From NCBI GenBank assembly GCA_022837185.1, contig JALHJD010000003.1, forward strand, positions 1 to 28,359: a stretch of DNA of 28,359 nt. The letters are read 5' to 3'. Positions 1 to 6,968 of the stretch are shown here, one piece after another (within the stretch, counting starts at the first letter, position 1; every line of letters begins with the position of its first letter). Origin of the DNA: Desulfobacteraceae bacterium (GTDB lineage Bacteria; Desulfobacterota; Desulfobulbia; Desulfobulbales; Desulfobulbaceae). The position numbers and the translations under genes were made by a program. Under the pieces are notes generated by a model that did not search any database, was not told where the DNA came from, and saw only the letters and a program-made list of their open reading frames with translations.

Positions 1-2
1 GT

Positions 3-248
3 TCCACCCTGGTCTATATCTTCTGGTTCAAGGGCTGGTTTTTCATCCCCGGTACCGAGATGATGGCCAATACCCCGGACAACTGGTTCCTGGGCATTTC
101 GCCGGAAGCATTTGGCTCCGTCGGGGCGCTGATCAACTTTGTCGTGGCGTTTGCCGTTTCCAGTTTTACGCCGGCCCCGCCCGCACACATTCAACACCTG
201 GTCGAGGATATCCGCATCCCGGGAGCGGGGGCTGCCCAGGATCATTGA
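3..248 (+). CDS. Sodium:solute symporter family protein, C-terminal end (5'-truncated by window)
   Basis: The open frame runs in from the left edge and ends with TGA at 246-248, giving the last 81 residues. It holds a hydrophobic stretch (VGALINFVVAFAVSSFT) followed by a cytoplasmic tail with PPAHIQHLVEDIRIP. A final membrane helix followed by a proline-rich LVE-x-IR-x-P tail is typical of the acetate/solute-type sodium symporters (SSS family, ActP-like or VC_2705-like), which import small carboxylates in the inner membrane. The substrate cannot be read from this fragment. The gene is followed directly by a terminator, so it is the last gene of its transcript. Family call is moderately sure; the exact subfamily is inference. 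Confidence 0.7.
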   Translation, partial: STLVYIFWFKGWFFIPGTEMMANTPDNWFLGISPEAFGSVGALINFVVAFAVSSFTPAPPAHIQHLVEDIRIPGAGAAQDH

Positions 249-270
249 TCCGGACTTACTGCGGACGTAA

Positions 271-318
271 GCGGCGCATCCTTCCTCTCCGGGAGGGTGC
301 GCCGTTTTTGTTTTTTTC
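271..318 (+). terminator. Rho-independent terminator after the symporter gene
   Basis: A GC-rich hairpin is formed by GGCGCA (273-278) and TGCGCC (298-303). It is extended inward by CCT/AGG pairing around a TCTC-containing loop. A T-rich run (GTTTTTGTTTTTTTC, 304-318) follows. Position 23 bases after the symporter stop fits a classic intrinsic terminator. Confidence 0.88.
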
Positions 319-375
319 AGCCGAGCCCCGGAAGCCGCAGCATAAAACCCCATGGCGGTTTTGATCCCGATGCGC

Positions 376-381
376 TATAAT
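376..381 (+). promoter_or_regulatory. Perfect -10 box, possible leaderless promoter of the hydrolase gene
   Basis: TATAAT lies at 376-381 and the ATG of the hydrolase gene is at 390-392. A start of transcription 6-8 bases after the -10 box would fall at about 388-389, one or two bases before the ATG. No purine-rich ribosome-binding site lies between. The -35 region is poor (TGGCGG near 353-358). The -10 match is seen; the leaderless reading is inference. Confidence 0.45.
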
Positions 382-389
382 GATTCATT

Positions 390-947
390 ATGAAACCCGA
401 ATTTCTTCGTTCCGAGCAGTGCTGCCTCTATGTGGTGGATCCCCAGGAAAAACTCATGGCCCGCATCCATGAGGCGGACCGGGTCGTCCGCAATACGGCC
501 CTGATGATCAGGCTGGCCGGGAACCTGCATTTCCCGATATTTGCCAACACCCAGTACAGGAAAGGGATCGGACCGATTGTCCCGGAACTTGCATCCCTGC
601 TAGAAGATGTTCCCTGTCCGGACAAGCTCTGTTTCAACGGCCTGGCCGATCCCGCCGTTCAGAAAGCGATCAGCGGTTTGCCCACCTCCGTGGACACCCT
701 CCTGCTCTGCGGAGTGGAAACCCATATATGCGTCTACCAGACTGCCATGGGAGCGCTGCAGCGCGGTTACGGCGTCTGGGTGGTGGCCGATGCGGTCTCG
801 TCGCGGACGCCGCTCAATGACAGCCTCGGTCAGCAGCGGCTGCGCGAAATGGGAGCGGTATTGGCCCCGGCGGAAATGATTATCTACGAACTGCTGCAGC
901 GGGCGGGGACCGAAGCGTTCAAGGCGATGCTGCCCCATTTGAAGTAG
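390..947 (+). CDS. Isochorismatase-family (cysteine hydrolase) protein
   Basis: A 185-residue protein with the full signature of isochorismatase-like cysteine hydrolases. Asp17 lies in VVDPQ, Lys79 in DKLCF, and Cys114 in the GVETHICV segment, where the V-E-T-H stretch usually forms the cis-peptide turn. Together these make the Asp-Lys-Cys triad used to cleave C-N or vinyl-ether bonds. Length matches the small single-domain YcaC-like group. Substrate is not predictable; nicotinamidase and true isochorismatase carry extra metal-binding or specificity residues that I do not see clearly. It is a single-gene unit between a terminator and a probable alaS promoter. No ribosome-binding site precedes the ATG (see the -10 box at 376). 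Confidence 0.85.
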   Translation: MKPEFLRSEQCCLYVVDPQEKLMARIHEADRVVRNTALMIRLAGNLHFPIFANTQYRKGIGPIVPELASLLEDVPCPDKLCFNGLADPAVQKAISGLPTSVDTLLLCGVETHICVYQTAMGALQRGYGVWVVADAVSSRTPLNDSLGQQRLREMGAVLAPAEMIIYELLQRAGTEAFKAMLPHLK

Positions 948-1002
948 CTTTTCCTCCCGCAGCCGCAAGGTTTGGTTTTTTTCCACCGGGCAGCCGGCTC
1001 CG

Positions 1003-1030
1003 GGCCCTTTATGCCGCCGGGAAAGGGGCC
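1003..1030 (+). terminator. Possible hairpin terminator between the hydrolase and alaS
   Basis: GGCCCTTT (1003-1010) pairs with AAAGGGGCC (1022-1030) with one bulged G, around an 11-base loop. Only a weak T-containing stretch (GTGTTGCTTTTC) follows, so intrinsic termination is uncertain. It lies before the proposed alaS promoter, which suits a terminator for the hydrolase gene. Confidence 0.3.
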
Positions 1031-1044
1031 GTGTTGCTTTTCAG

Positions 1045-1073
1045 TTGAAATTTTCCCCTAAAATCGCTAATAA
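1045..1073 (+). promoter_or_regulatory. Candidate alaS promoter
   Basis: TTGAAA at 1045-1050 is followed after 17 bases by TAATAA at 1068-1073, in a locally AT-rich stretch that contrasts with the GC-rich surroundings. The -35 match is good and the -10 match is fair. This would give a 5' leader of about 70 bases before alaS. It could also drive the lipid cluster behind alaS. Confidence 0.35.
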
Positions 1074-1150
1074 ACAAAGTTTTACATGTATGTTACGTTT
1101 GGCTTCCCAGGCTGGAAGCCAGAGGCATTCCTTTTTTGCACCCGATGGTT

Positions 1151-3802
1151 ATGACCGGAAACGAAATACGCGCCCGTTTTTTACAGTTTTTTGCCTCCAG
1201 GGGCCATGCCGTGATCGACGGCTCCCCCCTCGTGCCGCTCGATGATCCGACCCTGCTGTTCACCAACGCCGGCATGGTGCAGTTCAAGCGGGTGTTCATG
1301 GGCGAGGAGCAGCGGGACTATGTCCGGGCCGCGACCTGCCAACGGTGCGTTCGGGCGGGCGGCAAGCATAACGATCTGGACAATGTCGGTCACACCGCCC
1401 GTCATCACACTTTCTTCGAGATGCTGGGCAATTTTTCCTTCGGCGATTATTTCAAGAAGGAGGCGATTGCCTTTGCCTGGGAATTTCTCACCGTGGAGAT
1501 GGGCCTGGCTCCGGAAAGGCTGTGGGTTTCCGTCTTCCGCGAGGATGACGAGGCCTATGATCTGTGGAAGGGTATTGACAACCTCCCGCCCGGCCGGATA
1601 GTCCGCATGGGCGAGAAGGATAATTTCTGGGCCATGGGGGACACCGGTCCCTGCGGTCCCTGTTCGGAGATCCATATCGACCAGGGGCCCGAGGTCGGCT
1701 GCGGCCGTCCCGACTGCGGCGTGGCCTGTGACTGCGACCGCTTCCTCGAGCTGTGGAACCTGGTGTTCATGCAGTTTTACCGGGACGAAAACGGCACCAT
1801 GACCCCCCTGCCCAAACCGTCCATCGATACGGGCATGGGGCTGGAGCGGATCGCCGCGGTCATCCAGGGCAGGCACAACAATTTCGAATCCGATCTCTTC
1901 CAGCCGCTGATTGACCGCATCGCCCTTCTTTCCGGCAAAACCTACGGGGCGGACGAGCAGGACAATGTCGCCATGCGGGTCATTGCCGATCATGCCAGGG
2001 CAACCGCCTTTCTGGTCGCCGACGGCGTTCTGCCCTCCAATGAGGGACGGGGATACGTCCTGCGGCGGATCATGCGGCGGGCCATCCGCTTTGGCCGGTT
2101 CCTGGGGCTGGCCGACCGGTTTTTTGCCGAAATCTGCCTGCTCGTCGTCGAATTGATGCGGGACAGTTACCCGCATCTGGCCGGTGCCCGCGACCTGCTC
2201 GGCAAGGTGGCCGGCAACGAGGAAAGCCGTTTCGGGGAGACGCTGGACCATGGGCTGACAATCCTTGCGGACGAAATCGACCGCCTGGGCAGGGGGCAGG
2301 TTGTCTCCCCGGTGATTGACGGGGAGTTTATCTTCAAACTCTACGATACCTACGGTTTTCCGGTCGACATTGTCCGGGACGTGGCGCTGGAACGCGGCAT
2401 CGGAATCGACGAGGCGGGTTTTCAGCGGGCCATGGAGGCGCAGCGGGAGCAGTCCAAGCGCTCCTGGAAGGGAAGCGATGTGGCCCACCTCCAGGAAGGA
2501 GTCGTTCAGCTTCTGCGGCAGGGCCTGGAAAGCGAGTTTGTCGGTTATGCCCGGAAAACGGTTGATTCCACCGCCGCGGGGCTGGTGGATGGAGCCGGCC
2601 GGCTGGTTGACCGGGTCGAGGCGGGCGAACAGGTTCTGGTCTGCTGCCCCCGGACGGTCTTCTACGCCGAGGCGGGCGGGCAGGTGGGGGACAGCGGCAT
2701 CATCGCCGGGCCCCATGGCCGGATTGAAGTGGTCAATACCAAAAAAGTGGCCGATAGGATCGTCCTGCACGAAGGCAGGGTGATCGAGGGGCACGTCGCC
2801 CGGGGGGATGCGGTTGTCCTGACCGTCACGTCGGAGCGCCGGAACGACATCGCCCTCAACCACACCGCCACCCATCTTCTCCATGCCGCCATGAAAAGAA
2901 TCCTCGGCGATCATGTCAAACAGGCGGGTTCCCTGGTTGAGGAAGAGCGGCTCCGCTTTGACTTTACCCATTTTTCCCCCCTGGCCGGGGAGGAAATCAG
3001 GGCCATTGAGGAAGCCGTCAATGCGAAGATCCGCGAAAACATTCCGGTGGCGACCGCCGTGCAGAACCGTGACCAGGCCATAGCCGAGGGCGCCACCGCC
3101 CTGTTCGGCGAAAAATACGGCGATGAGGTGCGGGTCGTTTCGGTGGGGGACTTCAGCAAGGAGTTGTGCGGCGGCACTCATGTCAAGGCCACGGGGGAGA
3201 TCGGCTTTTTCAAGATTATCGCCGAGACGGGTATAGCCGCGGGGGTGAGGAGAATCGAGGCTGTGACCGGAGCCCGGGCGGTGGCCTGGGTGCAGGATAT
3301 GGTCGACAGGAGCAATGAAGTTGCAGCCGCCCTTGGTGCCCCGCTGCCGGCGGCCGCCGATAAAATCAGGTCTCTCCTGCGGCAGCAGAAGGAGTTGGAG
3401 AAAAAGGTCGCCGGCCTCACCGCCCGGCTGGCCCTGGCGGATATGGACCAATTGCTGCAGCAGGCTGTCGAGGTCGACGGTGTCCGGGTCGTAGCGGCCG
3501 AGCTGCCCCTTGATTCCCCCAAAACACTGCGGGAAATCGGCGACCGCGTCCGGGATGCCATGGGCAGCGGGGTCGCTGTTCTGGGGGGAGTTCTGAACGG
3601 CAAGGCCGCCTTGCTGGCATTGGTCAGCAAGGACCTGACCGGCAGGATCAAGGCAGGAGAGGTGGTGAACGGCGCCGCCAAAATCGTCGGCGGCAAGGGG
3701 GGCGGGCGTCCCGACATGGCCCAGGCCGGTGGTCCGAGAGGCGACAAAGTGTCCGAGGCGATCAGGCGGGTGCCGGATGTGGTCCGGCATATCCTGCAAT
3801 GA
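1151..3802 (+). CDS. alaS: Alanyl-tRNA synthetase
   Basis: Charges tRNA-Ala with alanine in the cytoplasm. The N-terminal catalytic core begins TGNEIRARFLQFF and includes the class II segment FTNAGMVQFK and GDTGPCGPCSEIH. The editing domain carries zinc ligands in HTATH (His571, His575) and ELCGGTH (Cys673, His677). The C-terminal C-Ala part ends in the glycine-rich GGKGGGRPDMAQAGG, so the protein is complete at 883 residues, close to the bacterial norm. Three starts are in frame: TTG 1136, ATG 1145 and ATG 1151. I chose 1151 because family proteins begin near this point. However, AGAGG at 1121-1125 sits at a proper distance only from the TTG, so a five-residue longer protein is possible. The lipid-cluster ketosynthase starts 33 bases downstream. 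Confidence 0.97.
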   Translation: MTGNEIRARFLQFFASRGHAVIDGSPLVPLDDPTLLFTNAGMVQFKRVFMGEEQRDYVRAATCQRCVRAGGKHNDLDNVGHTARHHTFFEMLGNFSFGDYFKKEAIAFAWEFLTVEMGLAPERLWVSVFREDDEAYDLWKGIDNLPPGRIVRMGEKDNFWAMGDTGPCGPCSEIHIDQGPEVGCGRPDCGVACDCDRFLELWNLVFMQFYRDENGTMTPLPKPSIDTGMGLERIAAVIQGRHNNFESDLFQPLIDRIALLSGKTYGADEQDNVAMRVIADHARATAFLVADGVLPSNEGRGYVLRRIMRRAIRFGRFLGLADRFFAEICLLVVELMRDSYPHLAGARDLLGKVAGNEESRFGETLDHGLTILADEIDRLGRGQVVSPVIDGEFIFKLYDTYGFPVDIVRDVALERGIGIDEAGFQRAMEAQREQSKRSWKGSDVAHLQEGVVQLLRQGLESEFVGYARKTVDSTAAGLVDGAGRLVDRVEAGEQVLVCCPRTVFYAEAGGQVGDSGIIAGPHGRIEVVNTKKVADRIVLHEGRVIEGHVARGDAVVLTVTSERRNDIALNHTATHLLHAAMKRILGDHVKQAGSLVEEERLRFDFTHFSPLAGEEIRAIEEAVNAKIRENIPVATAVQNRDQAIAEGATALFGEKYGDEVRVVSVGDFSKELCGGTHVKATGEIGFFKIIAETGIAAGVRRIEAVTGARAVAWVQDMVDRSNEVAAALGAPLPAAADKIRSLLRQQKELEKKVAGLTARLALADMDQLLQQAVEVDGVRVVAAELPLDSPKTLREIGDRVRDAMGSGVAVLGGVLNGKAALLALVSKDLTGRIKAGEVVNGAAKIVGGKGGGRPDMAQAGGPRGDKVSEAIRRVPDVVRHILQ

Positions 3803-3835
3803 AAAGCGTTTCCCGACTGCGGGGTTGAAAAGGCC

Positions 3836-5101
3836 ATGCAAGCCAGAACGGTACAGCACAGAATAGTCATCACAGGGGCCGGCCTCGCCGCCCCGAACGC
3901 CTCGAATCTGCCTGAATTCAGGACCAGGCTTCTGGAGGGGCGGAGTGAAATCAGGATGATCGAGCTGCGGTATATGCAGCCCTGCCCGGCCGGGGTATGT
4001 ACGTTTGATGAAACGAAATACCGTAGAAAAAGGGAGAACAAGCGCGGCACCAGGGCCGGCTGCATCGGCGTTTACTGCGCCAATGAAGCCCTGATTGACG
4101 CGGGAATAGATTTCTCCGGCTACGACAGGGCCAGGACCGGGGTATACATAGGGTTGACGGAACACGGAACCGTGGAAACCGAAAACGAGGTCTACAATAT
4201 CAGCCAGTACGGCTACAACATCGATTACTGGACCCATCATCATAATCCCCGGACCGTCCTCAACAACCCCGCCGGTGAAATAACCATGAACCTGGGGATC
4301 ACCGGGCCGCATTATTCGGTGGGAGCGGCCTGCGCCGCCGGCAATGCCGCCCTTATCCAGGGCGTGCAGATGCTCAGACTCGGGGAAGTGGATCTGGCGT
4401 TGTGCGGCGGCATCTCCGAGTGTGTCGGCTCCTTCGGCATCTTTGCGAGCTTCCGCGCCCAGGGGGCCCTGGCTGAACATCATGATCCAGCCAAAGCCAG
4501 CCGTCCCTTCGATGCCGCCCGCAACGGCATTGTCATTTCCGAGGGCGGCTGCGTCTTTACCCTGGAGCGCCTGGACAGGGCGTTGGCCCGCGGCGCGAAG
4601 ATTTACGGGGAAATTACGGGATACGCCATGAATTCCGATGCCCGTGATTTTGTCCTCCCCTATGGGGAGCGCCAGGCCCAATGCATGGAGCTGGCCCTGC
4701 GGCGGGCTGACCTGGCTCCCGGCCAGGTGACGATCATCAACACCCATGCCACCGGGACCAGGCAGGGGGATGTGGAAGAGTGCAGGGCGATCAGGCAGGT
4801 ATTCGGCGAGTCGGCCCCGCCCTGGATCAACAATACCAAGTCGAATATCGGCCATGCCATGGGTGCGGCCGGGGTCCTCGAACTGGCGGGCAATCTGCCC
4901 TCATTTGTTGACAACATGGTCCATCCGACGATAAATTTGGAGCAGCCCGATCCGGAGTGCGCTCTTGCCGGTCTGGTGGTCGATGCGCCGAAACAGCTTG
5001 ACAGGGTTGATGTGATTTTGAATAACTCCTTCGGCATGGTCGGCATAAATTCCGTGATTATCGTCGAACGGTATGACCGGGACCGGCGGCAGGCGTCATA
5101 G
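3836..5101 (+). CDS. Beta-ketoacyl-ACP synthase, FabF-like (condensing enzyme)
   Basis: A 421-residue thiolase-fold ketosynthase, the usual FabF length. The nucleophile is Cys166 in SVGAACAAGNAA. The two histidines of the decarboxylating Cys-His-His triad are His304 in NTHATGTRQGD and His340 in KSNIGHAMGAAG. It should join malonyl-ACP to a growing acyl-ACP chain. The N-terminal third is unusual for housekeeping FabF (a PCPAGVCTF segment and a basic KYRRKRENKRG stretch around residues 61-72), which suggests a specialised clade. The ACP gene follows after 63 bases, so this is probably its partner. Ribosome-binding site is weak (GAAAAGG close to the ATG). No chain-length factor (a ketosynthase lacking Cys) is beside it, so it should act as a homodimer rather than as an aromatic-polyketide KS-CLF pair. 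Confidence 0.9.
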   Translation: MQARTVQHRIVITGAGLAAPNASNLPEFRTRLLEGRSEIRMIELRYMQPCPAGVCTFDETKYRRKRENKRGTRAGCIGVYCANEALIDAGIDFSGYDRARTGVYIGLTEHGTVETENEVYNISQYGYNIDYWTHHHNPRTVLNNPAGEITMNLGITGPHYSVGAACAAGNAALIQGVQMLRLGEVDLALCGGISECVGSFGIFASFRAQGALAEHHDPAKASRPFDAARNGIVISEGGCVFTLERLDRALARGAKIYGEITGYAMNSDARDFVLPYGERQAQCMELALRRADLAPGQVTIINTHATGTRQGDVEECRAIRQVFGESAPPWINNTKSNIGHAMGAAGVLELAGNLPSFVDNMVHPTINLEQPDPECALAGLVVDAPKQLDRVDVILNNSFGMVGINSVIIVERYDRDRRQAS

Positions 5102-5164
5102 CCGGAGGAGCCCGGAGGCTGCAATCCATTATTCACTGCATGGAGTGAGAGATAGAGGAAGAGT

Positions 5165-5416
5165 ATGACCAGGAACGAGATCAAAAACGTTATTTTGGAA
5201 ATTATTGAAGATATAGACGAGGAAGCGGATTTTGACGGCCTGGAGGCGGACAAGCCGCTCCGGGACCAGCTGGATCTCGATTCCATGGACTTCCTGGATA
5301 TCGTCATGGAGCTGCGCAAACGATACAAGCTGCAGATCCCCGAAGAAGAGTACCCCGAACTGTCCACCCTCAACAGTTGCGTCAACTATCTTGAGCCAAA
5401 GCTCAAAGACTTTTGA
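5165..5416 (+). CDS. Dedicated acyl carrier protein
   Basis: An 83-residue, strongly acidic four-helix-type carrier protein. Ser40 in DLDSMDFLD is the expected site for the 4'-phosphopantetheine arm (the common motif is DSL; here Leu is Met). A good ribosome-binding site (GAGGAAG, about 5155-5161) precedes the ATG. It sits between a ketosynthase and acyl-modifying flavoproteins, which points to a carrier reserved for this pathway rather than the housekeeping AcpP. The LRKRYKLQIPEEEYPEL segment near residues 50-66 is unlike AcpP. No phosphopantetheinyl transferase gene is in the window. Confidence 0.92.
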   Translation: MTRNEIKNVILEIIEDIDEEADFDGLEADKPLRDQLDLDSMDFLDIVMELRKRYKLQIPEEEYPELSTLNSCVNYLEPKLKDF

Positions 5417-5472
5417 AATTCGGTAAAACTGTCTCTCTCCCCTTGCTTCGTCCGCTGCACCGCCGGCCGGGC

Positions 5473-5486
5473 CGGGAGGCCTCCCG
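5473..5486. repeat. 14-base perfect palindrome in the ACP-flavoprotein spacer
   Basis: CGGGAGG (5473-5479) is directly followed by its reverse complement CCTCCCG (5480-5486). It is flanked by two copies of CGCCGGCCGG, at 5461-5470 and 5513-5522. The 114-base spacer has no other recognisable gene. It could form an mRNA structure that tunes expression after the ACP gene, but it has no T-run and is not a plain terminator. Confidence 0.5.
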
Positions 5487-5530
5487 CCGCAATTTCGTTG
5501 TGCCCGATCAGCCGCCGGCCGGCCTGAGCC

Positions 5531-6913
5531 ATGGCTGATTATCAGCTGATCATCATCGGCGCCGGCCTCTCCGGTCTTGCCGCCGGCATCCGGGCGGCCC
5601 GCTTCGGCCTCAAGGTGTTGATCGTCGAACAGCACTGGCAGCCCGGCGGCCTCAATTCCTATTACGTCCGGCAGGGGCACCTCCTTGAAACGGGCCTGCA
5701 CGCAATGACCAATTACGCGCCGCCTGGGCAAAAGCGCGCCCCGTTGAACAGGCTGTTCCGGCAACTGCGCCTGTCCCGCCGATCCTTCCCCACCCATGAG
5801 CAGATCTGCTCGGAGATCGTCTTTCCGGAGCGTACGCTCAGATTCTCCAATGATCCCGAGCTGCTGACCGAGGAGGTCTCACGTGAGTTCCCCGGGGCGG
5901 CGGACGGTTTCCGCCGGCTGCTGAAAACGGTCAGGGAATATGATCCCTTCGCCCCGGCCCCGTGGCGCTCGGCCCGCCGGTTCCTCGACGGAGTCCTGCC
6001 CGACGGCCGGCTTGGCGACATGCTCCTGCTGCCCCTCATGGTGTATGGCAACAGCGAGGAGGAGGACATGGACCTCGGCCAGTTCGTCATCATGTTCCGG
6101 GCGATTTTTCTCGAGGGCCTGTTCCGTCCGGCGGAAACGATCAAGGAATTCCTCGACATGCTGATGGCCCACTACACGGCTTTCGGCGGGGAAATACGCT
6201 TCCGGGCGGGGGTGAAAAGGATTCTGCGCCGCGGTGACAGGGTTGACGGGGTTATGCTGCACAATGGCGAACGGATCACCGCCGGCAGCGTCCTGTCGAC
6301 CGCCGGCATCCCGGCAACGGCCGATCTCGCGGACTGGAAGATTGACAGGAGCGCCCACCGGGGAAAAATGAGCTTCACGGAAACGATCTATCTGCTGCCC
6401 GGGCATCGCCGGACTTCCATCAGGAACGACCGCACCATCATTTTTTTCAACCACGGGGAGTACTTCGCCTACCGCTGTCCCGGCGAAGCGGTGGATCCAT
6501 CCTGGGGGGTGATCTGCTTTCCGGGGAACTTCAAAGGGCTGCCCGGCACCGATCCCTTTCAGGTCCGGCTGACCAATGCCGCCAACTACGAGGTGTGGAA
6601 GGAGGCGGCGCCGGGGGAATACGAGATGATGAAGGAACGGTGGCGGGAGCGGTCCGCCGACCAGGCCGGGAAAATTATTGGGAATTTCCGGCAGGATGTA
6701 GTATATGTTGACACTTTTACCCCGGTTACCATTGAACGGTTTACCTCCAAGGCCGGGGGAGCCGTGTACGGGAGCCCGGTGAAATTGAAGGACGGCCGCA
6801 CCCCCTGCGCCAATCTCTTTATCGCCGGCACCGATCAGGGGTATCTCGGGATTGTCGGCGCCATGCTTTCCGGCGTCACCATCGTCAACCGGCACCTGCT
6901 GCGGCAGGAGTGA
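5531..6913 (+). CDS. CrtI/phytoene-desaturase-like FAD oxidoreductase (first of two)
   Basis: A 460-residue flavoprotein of the CrtI/carotenoid isomerase/retinol saturase group. The dinucleotide-binding motif GAGLSG is at residues 10-15 with the ribose-binding Glu33. The C-terminal FAD-contact segment is NLFIAGTDQGYLGIVGAMLSG, cut here to its core LFIAGTDQG. Family members desaturate, saturate or isomerise conjugated or isolated double bonds in long hydrophobic chains. No phytoene synthase or other carotenoid gene is nearby, while an ACP gene lies directly upstream and FabG/FabZ/FabI genes lie downstream. The likely substrate is therefore an acyl chain, perhaps ACP-bound. No clear ribosome-binding site precedes the ATG. 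Which reaction it performs cannot be read from the sequence. Confidence 0.85.
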   Translation: MADYQLIIIGAGLSGLAAGIRAARFGLKVLIVEQHWQPGGLNSYYVRQGHLLETGLHAMTNYAPPGQKRAPLNRLFRQLRLSRRSFPTHEQICSEIVFPERTLRFSNDPELLTEEVSREFPGAADGFRRLLKTVREYDPFAPAPWRSARRFLDGVLPDGRLGDMLLLPLMVYGNSEEEDMDLGQFVIMFRAIFLEGLFRPAETIKEFLDMLMAHYTAFGGEIRFRAGVKRILRRGDRVDGVMLHNGERITAGSVLSTAGIPATADLADWKIDRSAHRGKMSFTETIYLLPGHRRTSIRNDRTIIFFNHGEYFAYRCPGEAVDPSWGVICFPGNFKGLPGTDPFQVRLTNAANYEVWKEAAPGEYEMMKERWRERSADQAGKIIGNFRQDVVYVDTFTPVTIERFTSKAGGAVYGSPVKLKDGRTPCANLFIAGTDQGYLGIVGAMLSGVTIVNRHLLRQE

Positions 6914-6968
6914 GGGCAGCGGCGTTCCCGACCCGGCATATACTGTGAACATTCCTACCACGCTGGCA

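Noticed and set aside
948..1150. T-box or other amino-acid riboswitch in front of alaS
   Set aside because: The leader after the candidate promoter is only about 70 bases, lacks a T-box sequence and has no terminator/antiterminator pair.
1181..4855. Very long open frame on the minus strand (1224 codons) across alaS and the ketosynthase gene
   Set aside because: It is antisense to two genes with full catalytic motifs. Its translation is Gly/Pro/His-rich with no family resemblance, and GC-rich codon use makes such shadows common.
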